From the NCBI RefSeq assembly GCF_013373865.1, contig NC_050474.1, forward strand, positions 22,991,716 through 23,055,715: a DNA stretch of 64,000 nucleotides. The letters are read 5' to 3'. This document shows, piece after piece, positions 13,101-25,603 of the stretch (position 1 is its first letter; every line of letters begins with the position of its first letter). The notes under the pieces were generated by a model. The model searched no databases. It saw only the letters and a list, made by a program, of their open reading frames with translations, and was not told the origin of the DNA. The position numbers and the translations under genes were made by a program. This DNA is from Monomorium pharaonis. Taxonomy: Eukaryota > Arthropoda > Insecta > Hymenoptera > Formicidae.

Positions 13101-16100
13101 TGATTTTGCTCAAGAATAATACTGTCTTATTTAGATAAAAGAATATATAATTTTATTTTTTTATCTAAATAAATTGAAAATTAAACCCTCTTTATCTTAC
13201 ATTTATAATGTAATTAATTTTATTTTTATCTTGATAATTTTAAGATAATTTAAGCACACTGGAAACACTACGCGAGAAAAGGGAGGAACCGGTGGCTCGT
13301 CCGCGGTATCGTCTTGGATGTGGGACGTCGTGGCGTCTCTTCGTCTGCTGGCATACAAAAAGCGTCGCGGACGTCTCTCCTACACTTTTCCTTCTCGAGA
13401 CCGCCTCCTCTTTTCCTTTGCTTTACTGATCATCACTGTCATCGTCTATTCGTTTTTCCCTATCTTATCACCCCATCGTTGTAACACGATTGAAGTCATG
13501 TGGTGGTGATTCTTATTCTTCAGTCCCTCATTCATTAATTATCGCACGATATATCTCCCTTTCTTCTTGGCTTCTTTTCCTCTTCGTTATGATAAAGGGT
13601 TCATCCGCGAGTCCATCGCCCTTGAACGATTCTTATAGTATCTATGAATTATCTTTGAGGTAATGTTGCAGGAACATCATAAGAAAGAATGATTTTTACA
13701 GCATTCAAAACTATTTTCTCTTAAAAGTCGGTCAGTTTCTCAACTCATCGAAGTGTTTTTTGTAAATAATTTCTCGAATTTCTTTATTTCCATCTCGGCT
13801 AGGATGAAACGTCAAGTATTATTATCTTATGTCAAACTCTTTCTTCGTTTTCGTTTATCATTTCTACATTGTTATCTACTTTATCTCTTAATTTAGCTTA
13901 TGTTAGTGTTTAACTTCTATCGATAATAACACACGCCATGGGGATGTTCTACGATTAATAGATTAACATGGAGATACTCAGGGAAATATTATCCTAGAAA
14001 AAAATACTTGGCTGGCAAAGGAGTCGGAAACTTAACGTTAATGAAAACGATCGTCATAAAATTCACGAAATCGCCACGTCGTTTCGTTCACGGTCGCCAT
14101 ACACACATGTGTCTAACTGGCAGCGAGTAAAGAAACTTTATGCATTCTCTGGCGACTACTCGGACCAGACGTACTGTCTCCAACATCCGCAACGGTTACA
14201 TTTGCCCTTTGATACGTGCATACGGTTCGTTAGTTCCGGTTGACAATACACATACGGTGTATGCAACTCGCAAAACTAACTCACAGCTTTGATATGGGAC
14301 CAAGAAACACGAAGGACAAAGCTCAAAGATTTTAACGATAAAAGGAAATCTCTATTTGTACTGAATGCTTAAGAATCTCGTGAATAATTATCTCTTGACA
14401 TTGTAAGGTAACTGAAATACCGAATACGTTATTTTGACGTCCAAAGAACTTCAAATTAGTTTATCATCTGGAATATGTGATTATAAATAATTTAGCAAAT
14501 AATTATTTATAATTCTATTAAATCTTATTAAATGAATAAATTGATGAAATAATAAATTAAACGAATGATGATTAATCTTAAATTTTAATAATTAATTAAT
14601 ATTTGATGTAAATTTTTTAGAATGTGTTGCTCAAATTTTTTCTTTCAGAAATTTTGAAATGAATTATAATTATAAATAATCCATTTATTAGATTATTTTA
14701 CATATATCGTACACTTCAGCGTGTTATTTTTTTTTTAATTAGGTAATAATTCGTCATTTTTAATTCGGTTTAACAGATTCACAACAGTATGGCCCGTAAA
14801 ACGTGACATTTTCACATTCCACAGGACACATTGCTACAGCGGCGATGATATGTCAAGCCTGTAGTCTATTCGACAAACTGTTGCTGCGAAAGCGATGACA
14901 CATATTGTCAGAAGTCTCGCTCAATCAACATCCATTTTACGCCGGTTTTTTCCTTTGACGTGACTCAATTCGCAAGTGTCGCGAACTCTATGACAGAACC
15001 GTTTTAATGTGACCCTTCCGATCGCAACGCAAAGACATGCCCGAGCGAATCACAGATTAAAATCCGAGAAAATAATGTATATTTTTGTAAATCGCAAAAT
15101 GCATTTATTATTCATAAATATTATTTTGTCAAGTGTTGAAAACTGCAAAGAAAAATTTCAATGTATTTCAACTTCGTGAAAGTAAATAGATAAAACATAA
15201 ATAGATGAAACAAATAGATGGAACGTGAGACTTGAGCGTTATCGGGAGAAATTTATTTTAGCGCTTGAAAAGGTCGGATACTATTACTTAGAAAATATCT
15301 TCTATATCTATCTGTCTATGTATCTATCTATGGCGGTTGGTGGTACATTGCCACGGCTTGTAGCTGAACGCGAGGAAATATAAATCGGTAAAGATGCGTA
15401 CAGCGAGACAATAAATCGGGTCTTTAAACGCATAATTTTTTTCTCAGTTCTTTGAGCGATCTATTATTTTTTATTTCCATATAACCAAAAATAGATTTAA
15501 AGGGTTTTAATGTTCGAGCGAGATAATAATTAACTGGCTATTCAAGATTGTTACTCAGACACAAAAAAAGTTTAAACAGACAATAGTTAAAAATAATCTA
15601 AAAGAAATGCACTTTAATTTGCTTTGCCTCTCGAACATCCTAAATTATATTTTAATCTATCCTACCAAATATCTATCTATCTCTTGCTATTACCGAATGA
15701 AAATAATTCGCAATTCTATCAATCTATTCGCCGGACGGCAACGCGGAAAACAGTAGTTCGAAAATTTCGCGAGGACATCCTCTTGCGAATGTATGTTACG
15801 AGTAGCGATGCATCAGTGAAACGAGATGCACTTCTCCGCCCTCGGCTTCAATTGGTTTCTCGCCGTGGATGCGAAACTAAAAACTCGAAAACGCGTGTCT
15901 AGTAATTCCATATTCAGTCCGTAACACGATCGACGACGACTAATCTTCCATAAACGAACCGCACTCCAAATTGTCTCTTCACCAAACTTTTTACAGCTTT
16001 TGATACTTTTATGACCTGATTAAAGATGTAGGTATTTAAATAAATTGTCTTACAATCTTGTTTGTTAATTTGTTAAATTTGAAGTAGAATTTATCTTTCG

Positions 16101-16478
16101 AATTCTCGAAGCAAAACGTGAGTAAATGTGTCTTTTCCTATCATTAAAAAAAACCTTTTCTCGTTGATTTTCAATGATATTCCTTCTTTCACTTTTTATT
16201 CCGCGGACACCATTCTCCTCGTCATAATCACGAGAACAAACTTTCTTCTTGTTCGTTATTTAAAAATAAGAAATCAATATCATTTGCAATTAAACCTCGT
16301 CGGTCTTTGTGCCTCCTGTTAACTACCATTCGTGGGAGGGCAGCGAGAAACCAGATTCAAAGTAAAGATGAAAAACGCGATTTAAAAAAAGAAAGAAAAA
16401 TAGAGAGAGAAAAAAGCTGCTCGCAGAGCAGACATTGATCGATGATTTTAATTATTGAATAATACTCACGATTGCCAT
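3769..16478 (-). CDS. Elevenin-like neuropeptide precursor, four coding exons
   Basis: Minus strand; coding exons 16478-16470, 4751-4672, 4587-4440 and 3870-3769, 112 residues. All junctions are GT-AG and in phase (0, 2, 0), with donors gtgagt, gtaagt and gtaagt. The product begins with Met-Ala-Ile from exon 1, followed by a strong hydrophobic signal segment (FVQRSLIIFAVLLCYYYAWV) and then VNCEQEPYHPSCRGSQA and the tribasic site RKR. Two cysteines eight residues apart, Pro two before the second Cys, and Arg-Gly right after it form the elevenin signature, and its place directly after the signal peptide fits the family. The remainder (residues 50-112) carries a second close cysteine pair (INCEEGDCRF) and an acidic C-terminus ending YLDDY. 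Elevenin acts as a secreted ligand of a rhodopsin-class GPCR in protostomes. The distal first coding exon is the least certain part; exons 2-4 are firm. Confidence 0.8.
4149..4187. repeat. (CT)n microsatellite
   Basis: About 19 uninterrupted CT dinucleotides within intron 3 of the elevenin-like gene, preceded by a cttccctcct run. Confidence 0.95.
4885..5135 (+). repeat. Dispersed repeat, copy 1
   Basis: Shares ordered blocks with 13030-13262: taagaaataaagatttataaat, tatcttaaat followed by attttgctcaa, tatttagataaa, a gtaattttat run, and a final gataattttaag then ttaagc-like end. Same orientation in both copies. AT-rich, non-coding. Confidence 0.7.
7440..7550. repeat. AT-rich palindromic repeat remnant
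   Basis: Contains tgttaaattaacacaaaaat near 7453 and tgttaaatttaacacaattt near 7505. Each is a near-perfect palindrome around TTAAATTAA/TTAAATTTAA, and they sit about 50 bases apart. Similar gttaaa motifs occur upstream (7190-7235). It resembles decayed terminal inverted repeats, but I cannot define element ends. Confidence 0.35.
13030..13262 (+). repeat. Dispersed repeat, copy 2
   Basis: Direct-orientation relative of 4885-5135 with the same ordered blocks and many substitutions. The adjoining text at 12640-12800, including an aacttcaacctccaagttac block, is also repeated in part near 47613-47640 (gcttcaatctccaagttacc), so the full element may be about 600 bp. Confidence 0.7.
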
Positions 16479-16738
16479 CTTACTGATGAAAGGACTTCAC
16501 TCTGTTGTCTTTCGCTGTGTAACCACGATAGCACTGGTCCCGTCTGTCTTCAGGGGCCCGCCTTATAGCCTTCAGTTCCTCTTCTTCACAGATTTCGTCA
16601 CGAGTAACGACTATTGCTGGGCGGTCAGTGGTGCGGGGATGATCCTCGAGGTTGTTAGCAGGGGGTACGTTTCGGTACCGCAAGACAGCCAGAGGAGATC
16701 AGAAAGAGCTCTGAGAGTGTCGAGGTCAGAGGGCGAAT
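16479..16738 (-). other. Probable 5' UTR of the elevenin-like gene
   Basis: The roughly 260 bases between the predicted initiator at 16738 and the ATG at 16478 on the minus strand. The ATG context is aagATGG with purine at -3. Other ATGs on this strand lie in the stretch, which weakens the assignment slightly. Inferred from promoter and start-codon positions only. Confidence 0.45.
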
Positions 16739-16770
16739 GATTGGTGGTACTCGCGCGAGCTACATTTATA
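16735..16770 (-). promoter_or_regulatory. TATA box plus arthropod initiator upstream of the elevenin-like gene
   Basis: On the minus strand the sequence TATAAAT occupies 16770-16764 and TCATTC, a perfect match to the arthropod initiator TCAKTY, occupies 16740-16735. The A of the initiator (16738) is 32 bases downstream of the first T of the TATA box, the standard spacing. Flanks are GC-rich. This layout predicts a focused promoter firing leftward into the peptide gene. Confidence 0.6.
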
Positions 16771-19700
16771 CCGCGGGCTCGTTCTCTCTTTCTCTCCTCT
16801 CGCACTCTCTCTCATCCCCCTCGCTGCTCTTTCCCACCCCCTACTCCCTCCTATCCCCCCGTTCTTCGTGGAGAGAGAAAGAGCAGATCGGCTCTCTCTG
16901 GTGGGCGCCACGTATCTCCACCACTACCATCGCCGATGGACGTACGCATTCCTCCTCTGCTCGTCCTCCTGCTCGTCCGAGGGTGCGTATCCTGGCACCG
17001 TATCCTTTTACGTCACCGTCACCACTGCGATCTCCACCCAAAAGGTATGAGAGCATAAAGAGGGGGGGATTGTAGAGCGGGGGTTGAATTTCGTTCGTGC
17101 AAAACTGCAAAGCTAAAATGAAAAGTTGCGGACTAAAAGATAAAAACGTGATTGTTGTAGCTATGAGGGCGGACATACATGCTTCGGGTACAAATGGCTC
17201 ATAAATAACATGCTCACAAAAGTATAAAGGGATTTTCATTATCGTAACGCGAAAGGTGACCATGGTAAACAGCGGAATATACAGTTTCAATAAGTTCCCT
17301 TCGAATGCATTTTTATCGATGATCCAAAGCTTACTTTTTTACTTAACTCTTATCAAAAAAGTAGGTATTATCTCATCGCAGAATATTATCCTATTAACAA
17401 AAAACAACTTTGACATTTTTATTTGATTCTTATGAATAAAATTATATCAAACGCGATAAAAAATTCATAATTTTGCTCTTTTAACTAAAAAGAGAACTAA
17501 AAAGAGATTTTTCATCCCGTCGGTACAAAAAGTTTTGTACCTTTTCCCTGCATATTCTAAAGTTTCAATATTTGGAAAAGTAAATATGCCCAAATCTTCA
17601 TAGATATAATTATTTCTGAATTATTATTAAGATAATAAAATCTTTGTTTTCTGTAAAAGTTTGAACTATTATACGAGGTTGTACGACATCTTAGCCTTTT
17701 TTCAAAGACAATATATTTTTCTCTTTGCCTCAAAGATTATATTTTACAAAGTAAGAAAGATAAAATGTTGATATCTTACAAAGGATTAGAAAAAATGAAA
17801 ATTTATTTTAATTATTTTCTCTACTATCTTCGTAACTTTGTGTAAACATTTTCAATATTCAAAAAAAATCGAAAAATATAATTATTTTCCAATTTATTAT
17901 CACGTAAAATTGTGATACCCTTTACTTATCAGGGTCAAACTGACGCCGATTTGCCGGTTACGTTGCCGGGATTTAATCGTAGTAAATCGAAGGCAAAGAT
18001 TATGATAGATCATGGTTTTGTTTAAGATAAACTGTACACTTCACTTGTCGAGACATGCGCGACGACCGTGAACGCACATTTAGTGCAATTACGATGCGAA
18101 TAATGCACACCCACAGAAGACGCAGCAACAAAATATTACGAGATATCGATGTGATCCGCGGAGCGCGAAAGGTTATTCTTAAGAATCGCAATCTCTCTTC
18201 AACGAAAATCACCGTTGCTTACGCGGGATTTGTACATACAAGCGAACATTGATTTCACAATCTGCAGACGTAACCGCAATTCCATTCACAGCGAAGCAAG
18301 AAAATCCTGCGAGCTCACTTCCAAAGGAAAAACGCTGCTTTCTTTTTCTTTTTCTAATTTTCGTCACTATTCCATCATATAAAAGTTTCCGAGAGTTTCA
18401 CAATATACTTTGTAAGCAACAGGATTTCTCGTAATCTTTTATGACGAATTGTGATTTCCATCAATATTATAGTCATATCTATTTTATTATGGATTTGGAC
18501 TTCTCCTCGCCATCCTCGAAAAGCATTCGGTAACAACCACAGAAATCCGATCAATCAATTAAAGATAATTAACGTCCTTATATGGATCTCACCAAAGAAC
18601 ACCGACGATACTTGTTTACGTAACACGAAGAGTAAATTTAGTTTCATGATTTGCCTTTGTTTTCCGTCCCATCTCGGAATCTCAGTAGTACGAATAAATG
18701 TATACGCCGACAAGTAACAGGTACAATAAACGACGTTACACCGGAATTGCGGAAATACTGCGGTTATGCGGTTCTATATGAATTTACTATTATTTTGGAA
18801 TTTTACAGTTGCATTATATTAATATAATTTTACAGCAGCATTATGTTAAAGAGAGAACCTAGTTGCAATTATTATAATTTAACTATAATTTATAGTTATT
18901 TTTAATTGTGTCTTATATTTAATTGTTTTAATCAAATTACAGCAATTATTTATTAAGCAAAAAGTTTACTATAATTGCAATTGAATTTATTACCTAAAAA
19001 TGTTAAAAAATTATTTTTTTTTACATAGTTTGATATTTTTCTATATTAATACTTAAAATAATCATATTTTCTAGTAAAATTTTTTCATGGTATAATACTA
19101 TACATATAAGATTATTATTACTAACATAATAATAATAATTATAAAAATAAAGCCCCTAATCAATTACTTTACAATACAATTATAATCACAAATATTAAGC
19201 ACTTTTCTTTCAGTGAGAAAGACAATAAAGATAAAAAAAAAATGTCTAATGATATCGATAGAAACTCGGATCGTTGAAATATTTACTCCAAAAAATTGTC
19301 ATTATTTTGTTACGTCTAATTTCTTTTTTTTTTTTAATTAATAATGGTGATTTGGAATTAAAAGATTTATGGCATGCAACCGCACTGAGACATAATATTT
19401 CAAGATTTGATTCATTGATGCAATAAAATAGATGTAAAATACATATTTCGTTTCTCTTCACGGCCATCGCATTGATTTGGTAAGTTACGAGCGGAATAGT
19501 TATTTTCCCAATGGCTAGCCAGATTAATTAAGATAACCGATCATCTTTACGTGCTGTGCAAGCCACGATACGATTTTTAACATATTAACTTTTCAAGGTC
19601 TTAATGCATAAAATATGCATGACTCGCAATTGCCATTCGATCATTGCCATTATGATAAAATAATATAAATAGCAAAATCATGGAACATTAATTTGATAGA

Positions 19701-22700
19701 TCGTATCAATAAAACAATAAAGTGCACGTGTGATTAATTGAGAATGCCAAACAAACCTACGTGTATTTATGAACATATAAAACGTATACCGTGATTTCGG
19801 CTCAATATACGTCGATAAGACGTTATGATAAAACGCATCATTAATTGAAAACATAATGCAATTCGCATTTTCAAAGGTAACGATTCGTTGGATAAACAAC
19901 TGCTGGATATATCAAACGAGATTCTTTATCTCTCTCGTTGCTAAATTTGCTTTTACTTCTCGCCTTTTTTCGATCTGTTATTCTTGTCAATGGTATAATT
20001 CTGTTATAAAGTTACTATTAAAAATGACGAATAAAAATGACGTCACAAGAATTGTCTTCTTTTACGAACATAACATTTTGATTTTGACCTTAATTAATTA
20101 CAGACATTATTTTACAAAACTAAAGGAGAAATCACCTTAAATAATATCTTCTATGAGATCTTCTTATTTTTAAATTTTATAATATTATTAATAAAATAAT
20201 TAATAAAATAAAAATCAGTTTTATATACTTTTTAATCATTTATTATAACTCTGATTTCAATTCTGCTGTTTAATTTTGTCAACTGTCATGTAAGTTTTTT
20301 TTTAATATCATAAAAAATTAGTAACAGATAAGTATACGATTACTATAAATGGCGAATTGTGTGCGTGTCAACGGGAAACGAGAAACAGACTTTGCGACGC
20401 CTTCTGTTTCTAATTCCTTCGAAGAATCTCTGTAATTCATCTTTATCGAGGGGTTTATCCTTGTTAATGATAAGTACAATGTCTCTTCAGAGCGTTTATA
20501 TATCCTTTACGCCGTTGTATATCCTTTTCGCCCCAATTACCGGCGCGGCGGCTTGCTAATCCGGTTAACACTGCTTTATGCAATTTTTATCGTAATTGAG
20601 CAAACGCGTGTTCAAAGAGAAGCTTTGCTACCGCATAATGTTGCACCGTTTGTTTTTATTAATGCTGAGTTGCATAATTGCGCTCTAAGACAGATTGAAT
20701 CATACATTTATATGCAATTAATGATCGTATAAAACGAAGATTTAATCCGCATCGAAATTATTATGTATCGCGCAGTTATTATAGATGTATCACTTTTAAC
20801 TCTCTGGTCGATTTTTAAGTATTACGATAGTAGTAATATCTTGATAAATCCTCGACAAATAATTCGATAGTTAGTACTTAGTCCAATTTGTAAATATCAA
20901 TCATGAAAAATTTCTTTAGATTAAATAATACCATATTTTATTCCTAACACAAATGATAAATTATTCAGAAACATTGACAAACAACGTGAATATCTTCTAA
21001 TAATATTATATAGTATCCTATTTCTAAACTTTCACAAATATTTTTACAAATATCGTATAATACATGAAGAGTATTCCTCCCCAAGAGAAAGTAACTTTAA
21101 ATGTCTCTCCTCGGCCACCAAACGTAGAAATTGCAAAGTGAACTTTATAATTGTTGTATTAAATTCCTGCAATGACGTTTTTTTTAATGCGGGTAAAGAC
21201 TTTATCACTACGATTCACTTTGCGAAAGAGAATTTAAGATATGATCAAAAGACACGGAACTACTTAAAAAAAAAAGAAAGGGAGAGAGCATTTCGATGAG
21301 TTAAAAGCAATCTTAGACATTTAATTAGTCACGAGTCGCCGACGTTATTCATATTAATCACAAAAGCAAATTATTTTCCAGAATTCAAAAGTGTTTGATA
21401 TGTGATTATACTTATATACCTGTAGCAAGGCCTCCGAAAATATACATATAAACTTTTTCTTAAACTTCAAACTTCAATTCCTACAATGTTGAACAATAAT
21501 ATAATATTGTATATATAATATACAATATATAAATTAAAATATAAAAATAAATTTACTAATAAATATAAATTATAAAAATAAATATAATACATAATCCTTC
21601 ACTTTCATTTTTAACCCTTTCAATTACGATACAAACGTTGTAAATTTTTAAAAATAATAACTAAATTCTTTATGTGTGTGCGTGTACGTAGAAACATTAT
21701 AATCTTGTTATCCCGTAAATTTACAAAGCGTAGCAAGAATAACTCTAACAAAAATAATCACTGTAGCAGAGTTGCCGGATTAAAATTGTTAAAGTAACAG
21801 TGATAAACTTTAGCCATATAGAGTTTCCAATCTGAGACGATTTGGTAATCCCAAGATCTCAGGATTAGAAACCCTAGCCACGTGCTTCTCTACGACTATG
21901 CGGTATAATTTCGCATTAGCTTCTTCGATAAGTAAGTAAAATGCCCTCAACTTTCCTAGGAACTGAATCTAGCAACCAATCTTGCGTAATCCTCGATTGA
22001 CAGACAATTGGTTGTTGAATAACTACCGATTGCAGCATGTGCAATAGAAACGCATCGATCGCGAACCTTTGCCTTTCCTCTGGACTTAATCGACATTATT
22101 ATGTAATTTATTGTAATACGGATCCTCTGAACCAATAAAAGTTTACTTTCCGAATCAGTAAAAGTTTTTCAAATATTTTTTTCCCTTGATGTTTTGGTTA
22201 AATAGATTTTCTTTTTCCCTTCAAAACCGAGAAATAAAATTCCTAAAATTCTTAAACTTAAGAAATAAGTAGTCAAGGAATGTTGATCCTGAAGGAATTG
22301 AGGGTGTGAAATAAAATTGTACCTTTTGAGAAAAATCGATTCAAGTATGATAATTAATATTAGGTGATCGTTTAAACAACTGACTTACATAACAACATTA
22401 ACCATTTTTCAAAGATTAACGAAACGTCCAACTAAGAAATCTAGTACGTAATGTGTTTCGTTCGCATTTGTTCTGCTCACTATACTTTTTCAACTCCTTA
22501 TTTCTCACTTTTATGGCTTATGTCTCTCACAACCTTGAAACCAAATGTTATCGTGATCACACAAAGGATTTCCTTTCTTTGGCGTCCTTTCCATTCCTGG
22601 TCGAACAAATAAAGATTGAAAAACGAAGAGACGGATTTTTTTTCTAATGGGGTGGGACCGACGGAGGGTCAACCCGCAAGTTTCTGACGGACAGCTTATA

Positions 22701-25140
22701 TATATGTATCGCATGTTTATACGGCTGTGTGAGCTTTGCGTGGGCACTGGCGCCGGCCGTTCATTCCGTGTGCATCGTGAACTTTATAGATTCCCGGAGC
22801 CGAAGCGGGTTTCTGCGTAATCCTGTGGCCTCCAAAAATTGCCGCGTCACACCCGGTTCTCCTTCGGGTAGCTCCGTTATGTACCGAGGGGAGAATAAGA
22901 AAAGGATGATCAGGGCGGCGCGGTCGCGCGAGTGGCAGAGGTCGGTGACTTCGATACTCATAATCGCGGTAACGACGGGTTCCTCTCGATCGCGAAATTT
23001 ACGACGTTATTTCACGCCTCGCAATCTTTTATTAAAGGACTTTTGAGAAGCACGTGAAACGTGAGAATTAACGGATTTAAAGCTCATAATTCGGGGTCTC
23101 TCTGTTAGCAAAAATTTCCGATGCAACTCTTTTAACGGCTGTCCTCCATTCTTCCTCAAACGTCCTACGCTTCGTCAGCGCGTCAGCTTGGGAAATTATT
23201 CTATTGAAGAAAATCGAGAGATATTTTTTTCCAGCCTATAATAATCACTGTTTCACCTATCTAATTCAATTTTAATTTTATTTATTTCATATATAATTTT
23301 CTCTTTCGGCTGATTGTGAGTCAATCCAGCAATAAAATATTACCCTCTGGGAGATCGTAAGCATAAACGCGCGTAACGGCTCGAATTACTCGTTTGCTTC
23401 TATATCGAAAGTACCTAACGACGACGACGACCGTTCTAACAATAAAACGATATTTGGCTTTTCAGCTGGATAAACGATCTGGTTTGTGTCTTTCGGAAAT
23501 CACGAAAAACTTGCCGATCAAACGAATGCGCGCTTTTAAAAGTACGTGGCTAAAGTAAATCGGCCTACGCAACATTGAGCGCTTAAGGAAATAAATGTAG
23601 ATGTCTAAAACTGTAATATATAAATATATAATAATTATTATCGATTGTAAAAATAAAAACGTCGCGTTGTTAAGAAATATTTATTTTATTAGCAAATATA
23701 TTAAAAAGAAATTGTCGAAAGATAAAAAATCAAATGTTTAGATTTGTATATGTTGAAATTATAAGTTATTATTCATTAATCAATCATATTATTATAAATC
23801 AACAAATCAAAACAAGATGCCCAAAGTAGCTCTCGCGTGGACACGAATAAAATCTATACCAGAAAACAGTATTCCTCGAGTAATTTTTTGGTTAAAAAAT
23901 GTTAAAAATGGTAAAAATTATTAAAAAAGTATTTTACAATCTGTTAATTAAAAAATCACTTTCATTACATTCAAATCACAATCATTAATTGTTATCTATA
24001 TCAAAAATTTATCACAAAATCCTTGTTAAAAATGTATCGCGTGAAATCATAATTTTTGCGAAAATGATTTCTACTTAATAATATCTTTTATAATTGAGTG
24101 TTTCACTTAATTATTTTCCTTTTTCTATTTGTTAAGCGTGCGCTAATCAGATCGCCTTATTCTATTTTCTCTTTAATTTTATCGCATTATTATTTATAAA
24201 ATTAAATGTAACGATTATATAATTAGCAAATATAATTATGTGAATATCAATCGCAAAATGTTAAGTTCAAGTAGATTAGCTAAAATATAAAATGACCGTC
24301 GATTGCGATTGCGGATTAGTTACCTCTGCTTCATACGCAACGTGAGAAAAAGGCCTTGTAACGCTATCTGCTGTACCAGAGAGAAACCTGAGACCGATCA
24401 TCTTGTCGTTAGGTATCTCCGTTCACGGACGGAACGCGATGTATGTGTGAGTGTGTGTGTGCTCGAATTCGGATCATCGCGCAGCACAGCAGCCATCTCG
24501 CGTATGAATGCAGCATGTTAGGCTTCCAAGTAACTATAGATGTCGCGTCAAGCGAGAAGAAAAATAGCTGATCCGCAACGTCCCGCGTCTATCCCATGTT
24601 TCTTCACTCTTTCTGTCGTCAACAACCAGGGAAAGCAAGGAACGCACCTGTATGTGCTAGTCAAGGGTTGTCGCGGATTGACGTGATCGAGCGTCGTCGA
24701 GGAAGAAAGGATCAGCGGAAGAGGAACGCGACAAAAGGGAGAAACGCGTGAATTCGTGTGAAGGAACTGCGCTTACTTTTGAATCTCACGTCTTGTGCTG
24801 TGATCGAAAAGGTAATCAATTTCGTTCGATACAATTGTGTTCCGGCTGAGACAACGCATCGTGCGAAATCCGGACGTCGGTGTTTGTAACATATACAATA
24901 AAAACGCGATGACGAACGACGAGAATAACAGATGATAAAATGGCGAATTATGGGATCGTGCAAAACGGGCTAGGTTAGGGGTGTTCACGACAACGCTACC
25001 CGTGCTACCCGTTCGCCTCGCACGCATGGAAAAACGCTTGCGCGTGGTTGAAAATACTTCTACAATCAGTAAAAATCGTTAGAACCATAGCTCGGGATCG
25101 TCCTTGTGCGACGCGAATCGGTTTTACTTACGTTACAAAA
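16771..25140. other. Long intergenic region without a supportable gene
   Basis: Lies between the divergent elevenin-like promoter and the Skp1 5' region. A pyrimidine-rich GC patch flanks the promoter (16780-17060). The rest is mostly AT-rich, with GC-richer islands at about 18040-18200, 22730-23040 and 24300-25120. Open frames in those islands show no family resemblance to me and lack splice or start context. The stretch at 24960-25140 probably belongs to the Skp1 promoter. Confidence 0.55.
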
Positions 25141-25160
25141 TGGAAGTCAGTTAGGTCTAG
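25100..25160 (+). promoter_or_regulatory. Likely Skp1 5' UTR exon end
   Basis: An in-register donor CTAG/gtaaat sits at 25160/25161, about 440 bases before the acceptor that directly abuts the Skp1 ATG. Because an acceptor (gttgcacag) ends at 25603, an upstream non-coding exon must exist; this is the best-looking candidate. Its 5' limit is unknown. Confidence 0.35.
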
Positions 25161-25603
25161 GTAAATATACACTGTAAGAAGGAAACAACCCAAATGGAAT
25201 TTCCTTTTCGTTTCTCCACTTTTTTTACACGTAGAACTCATTATCTAGAAACGAATCATTTCAGGATAATTTTTGTTTAATTAAATATTTTTATTTTTTA
25301 AATTTATTGCTAATTGCTTTGTCAAATTTAAGGGAAAAATAAAATATCTAGAAATATTCGAGAATAATCTAGAATAGTCTAGAATAGTTTAGAAATGTAC
25401 AAAGTAATTTCGGGAATTTTCGTCCAATTAACCTTTTGCCTCACTTAAACTATTGTTAATTGCTTGTTTAAAACTAAAAAAAAAGAATATAATTTTGCTA
25501 GCATGTTGTTCTCGAAGATTCACAAAAGAATTTTTCAAGTATTTTAAAAGTACCTCATTTGAAGTATTGTTTGATTTATAATGTGTAAATCTGTGTTGCA
25601 CAG

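Larger units (their letters stand above)
4752..16469 (-). other. Intron 1 of the elevenin-like gene (11.7 kb)
   Basis: Bounded by the gtgagt donor at 16469 and the ctttttcag acceptor ending at 4752 (minus strand). It is AT-rich with a few GC-richer stretches (about 5400-6080, 11100-11700, 12340-12540, 13270-13480). I found no convincing coding exon on either strand. It contains two copies of a dispersed repeat (4885-5135 and 13030-13262) and a palindromic AT-rich patch at 7440-7550. Its length is notable for a gene encoding 112 residues. Confidence 0.6.

Noticed and set aside
16841..17290. 149-codon minus-strand open frame just upstream of the elevenin-like promoter
   Set aside because: It crosses a low-complexity CT-rich patch, has no domain resemblance, and several other frames are open in the same GC-rich stretch.
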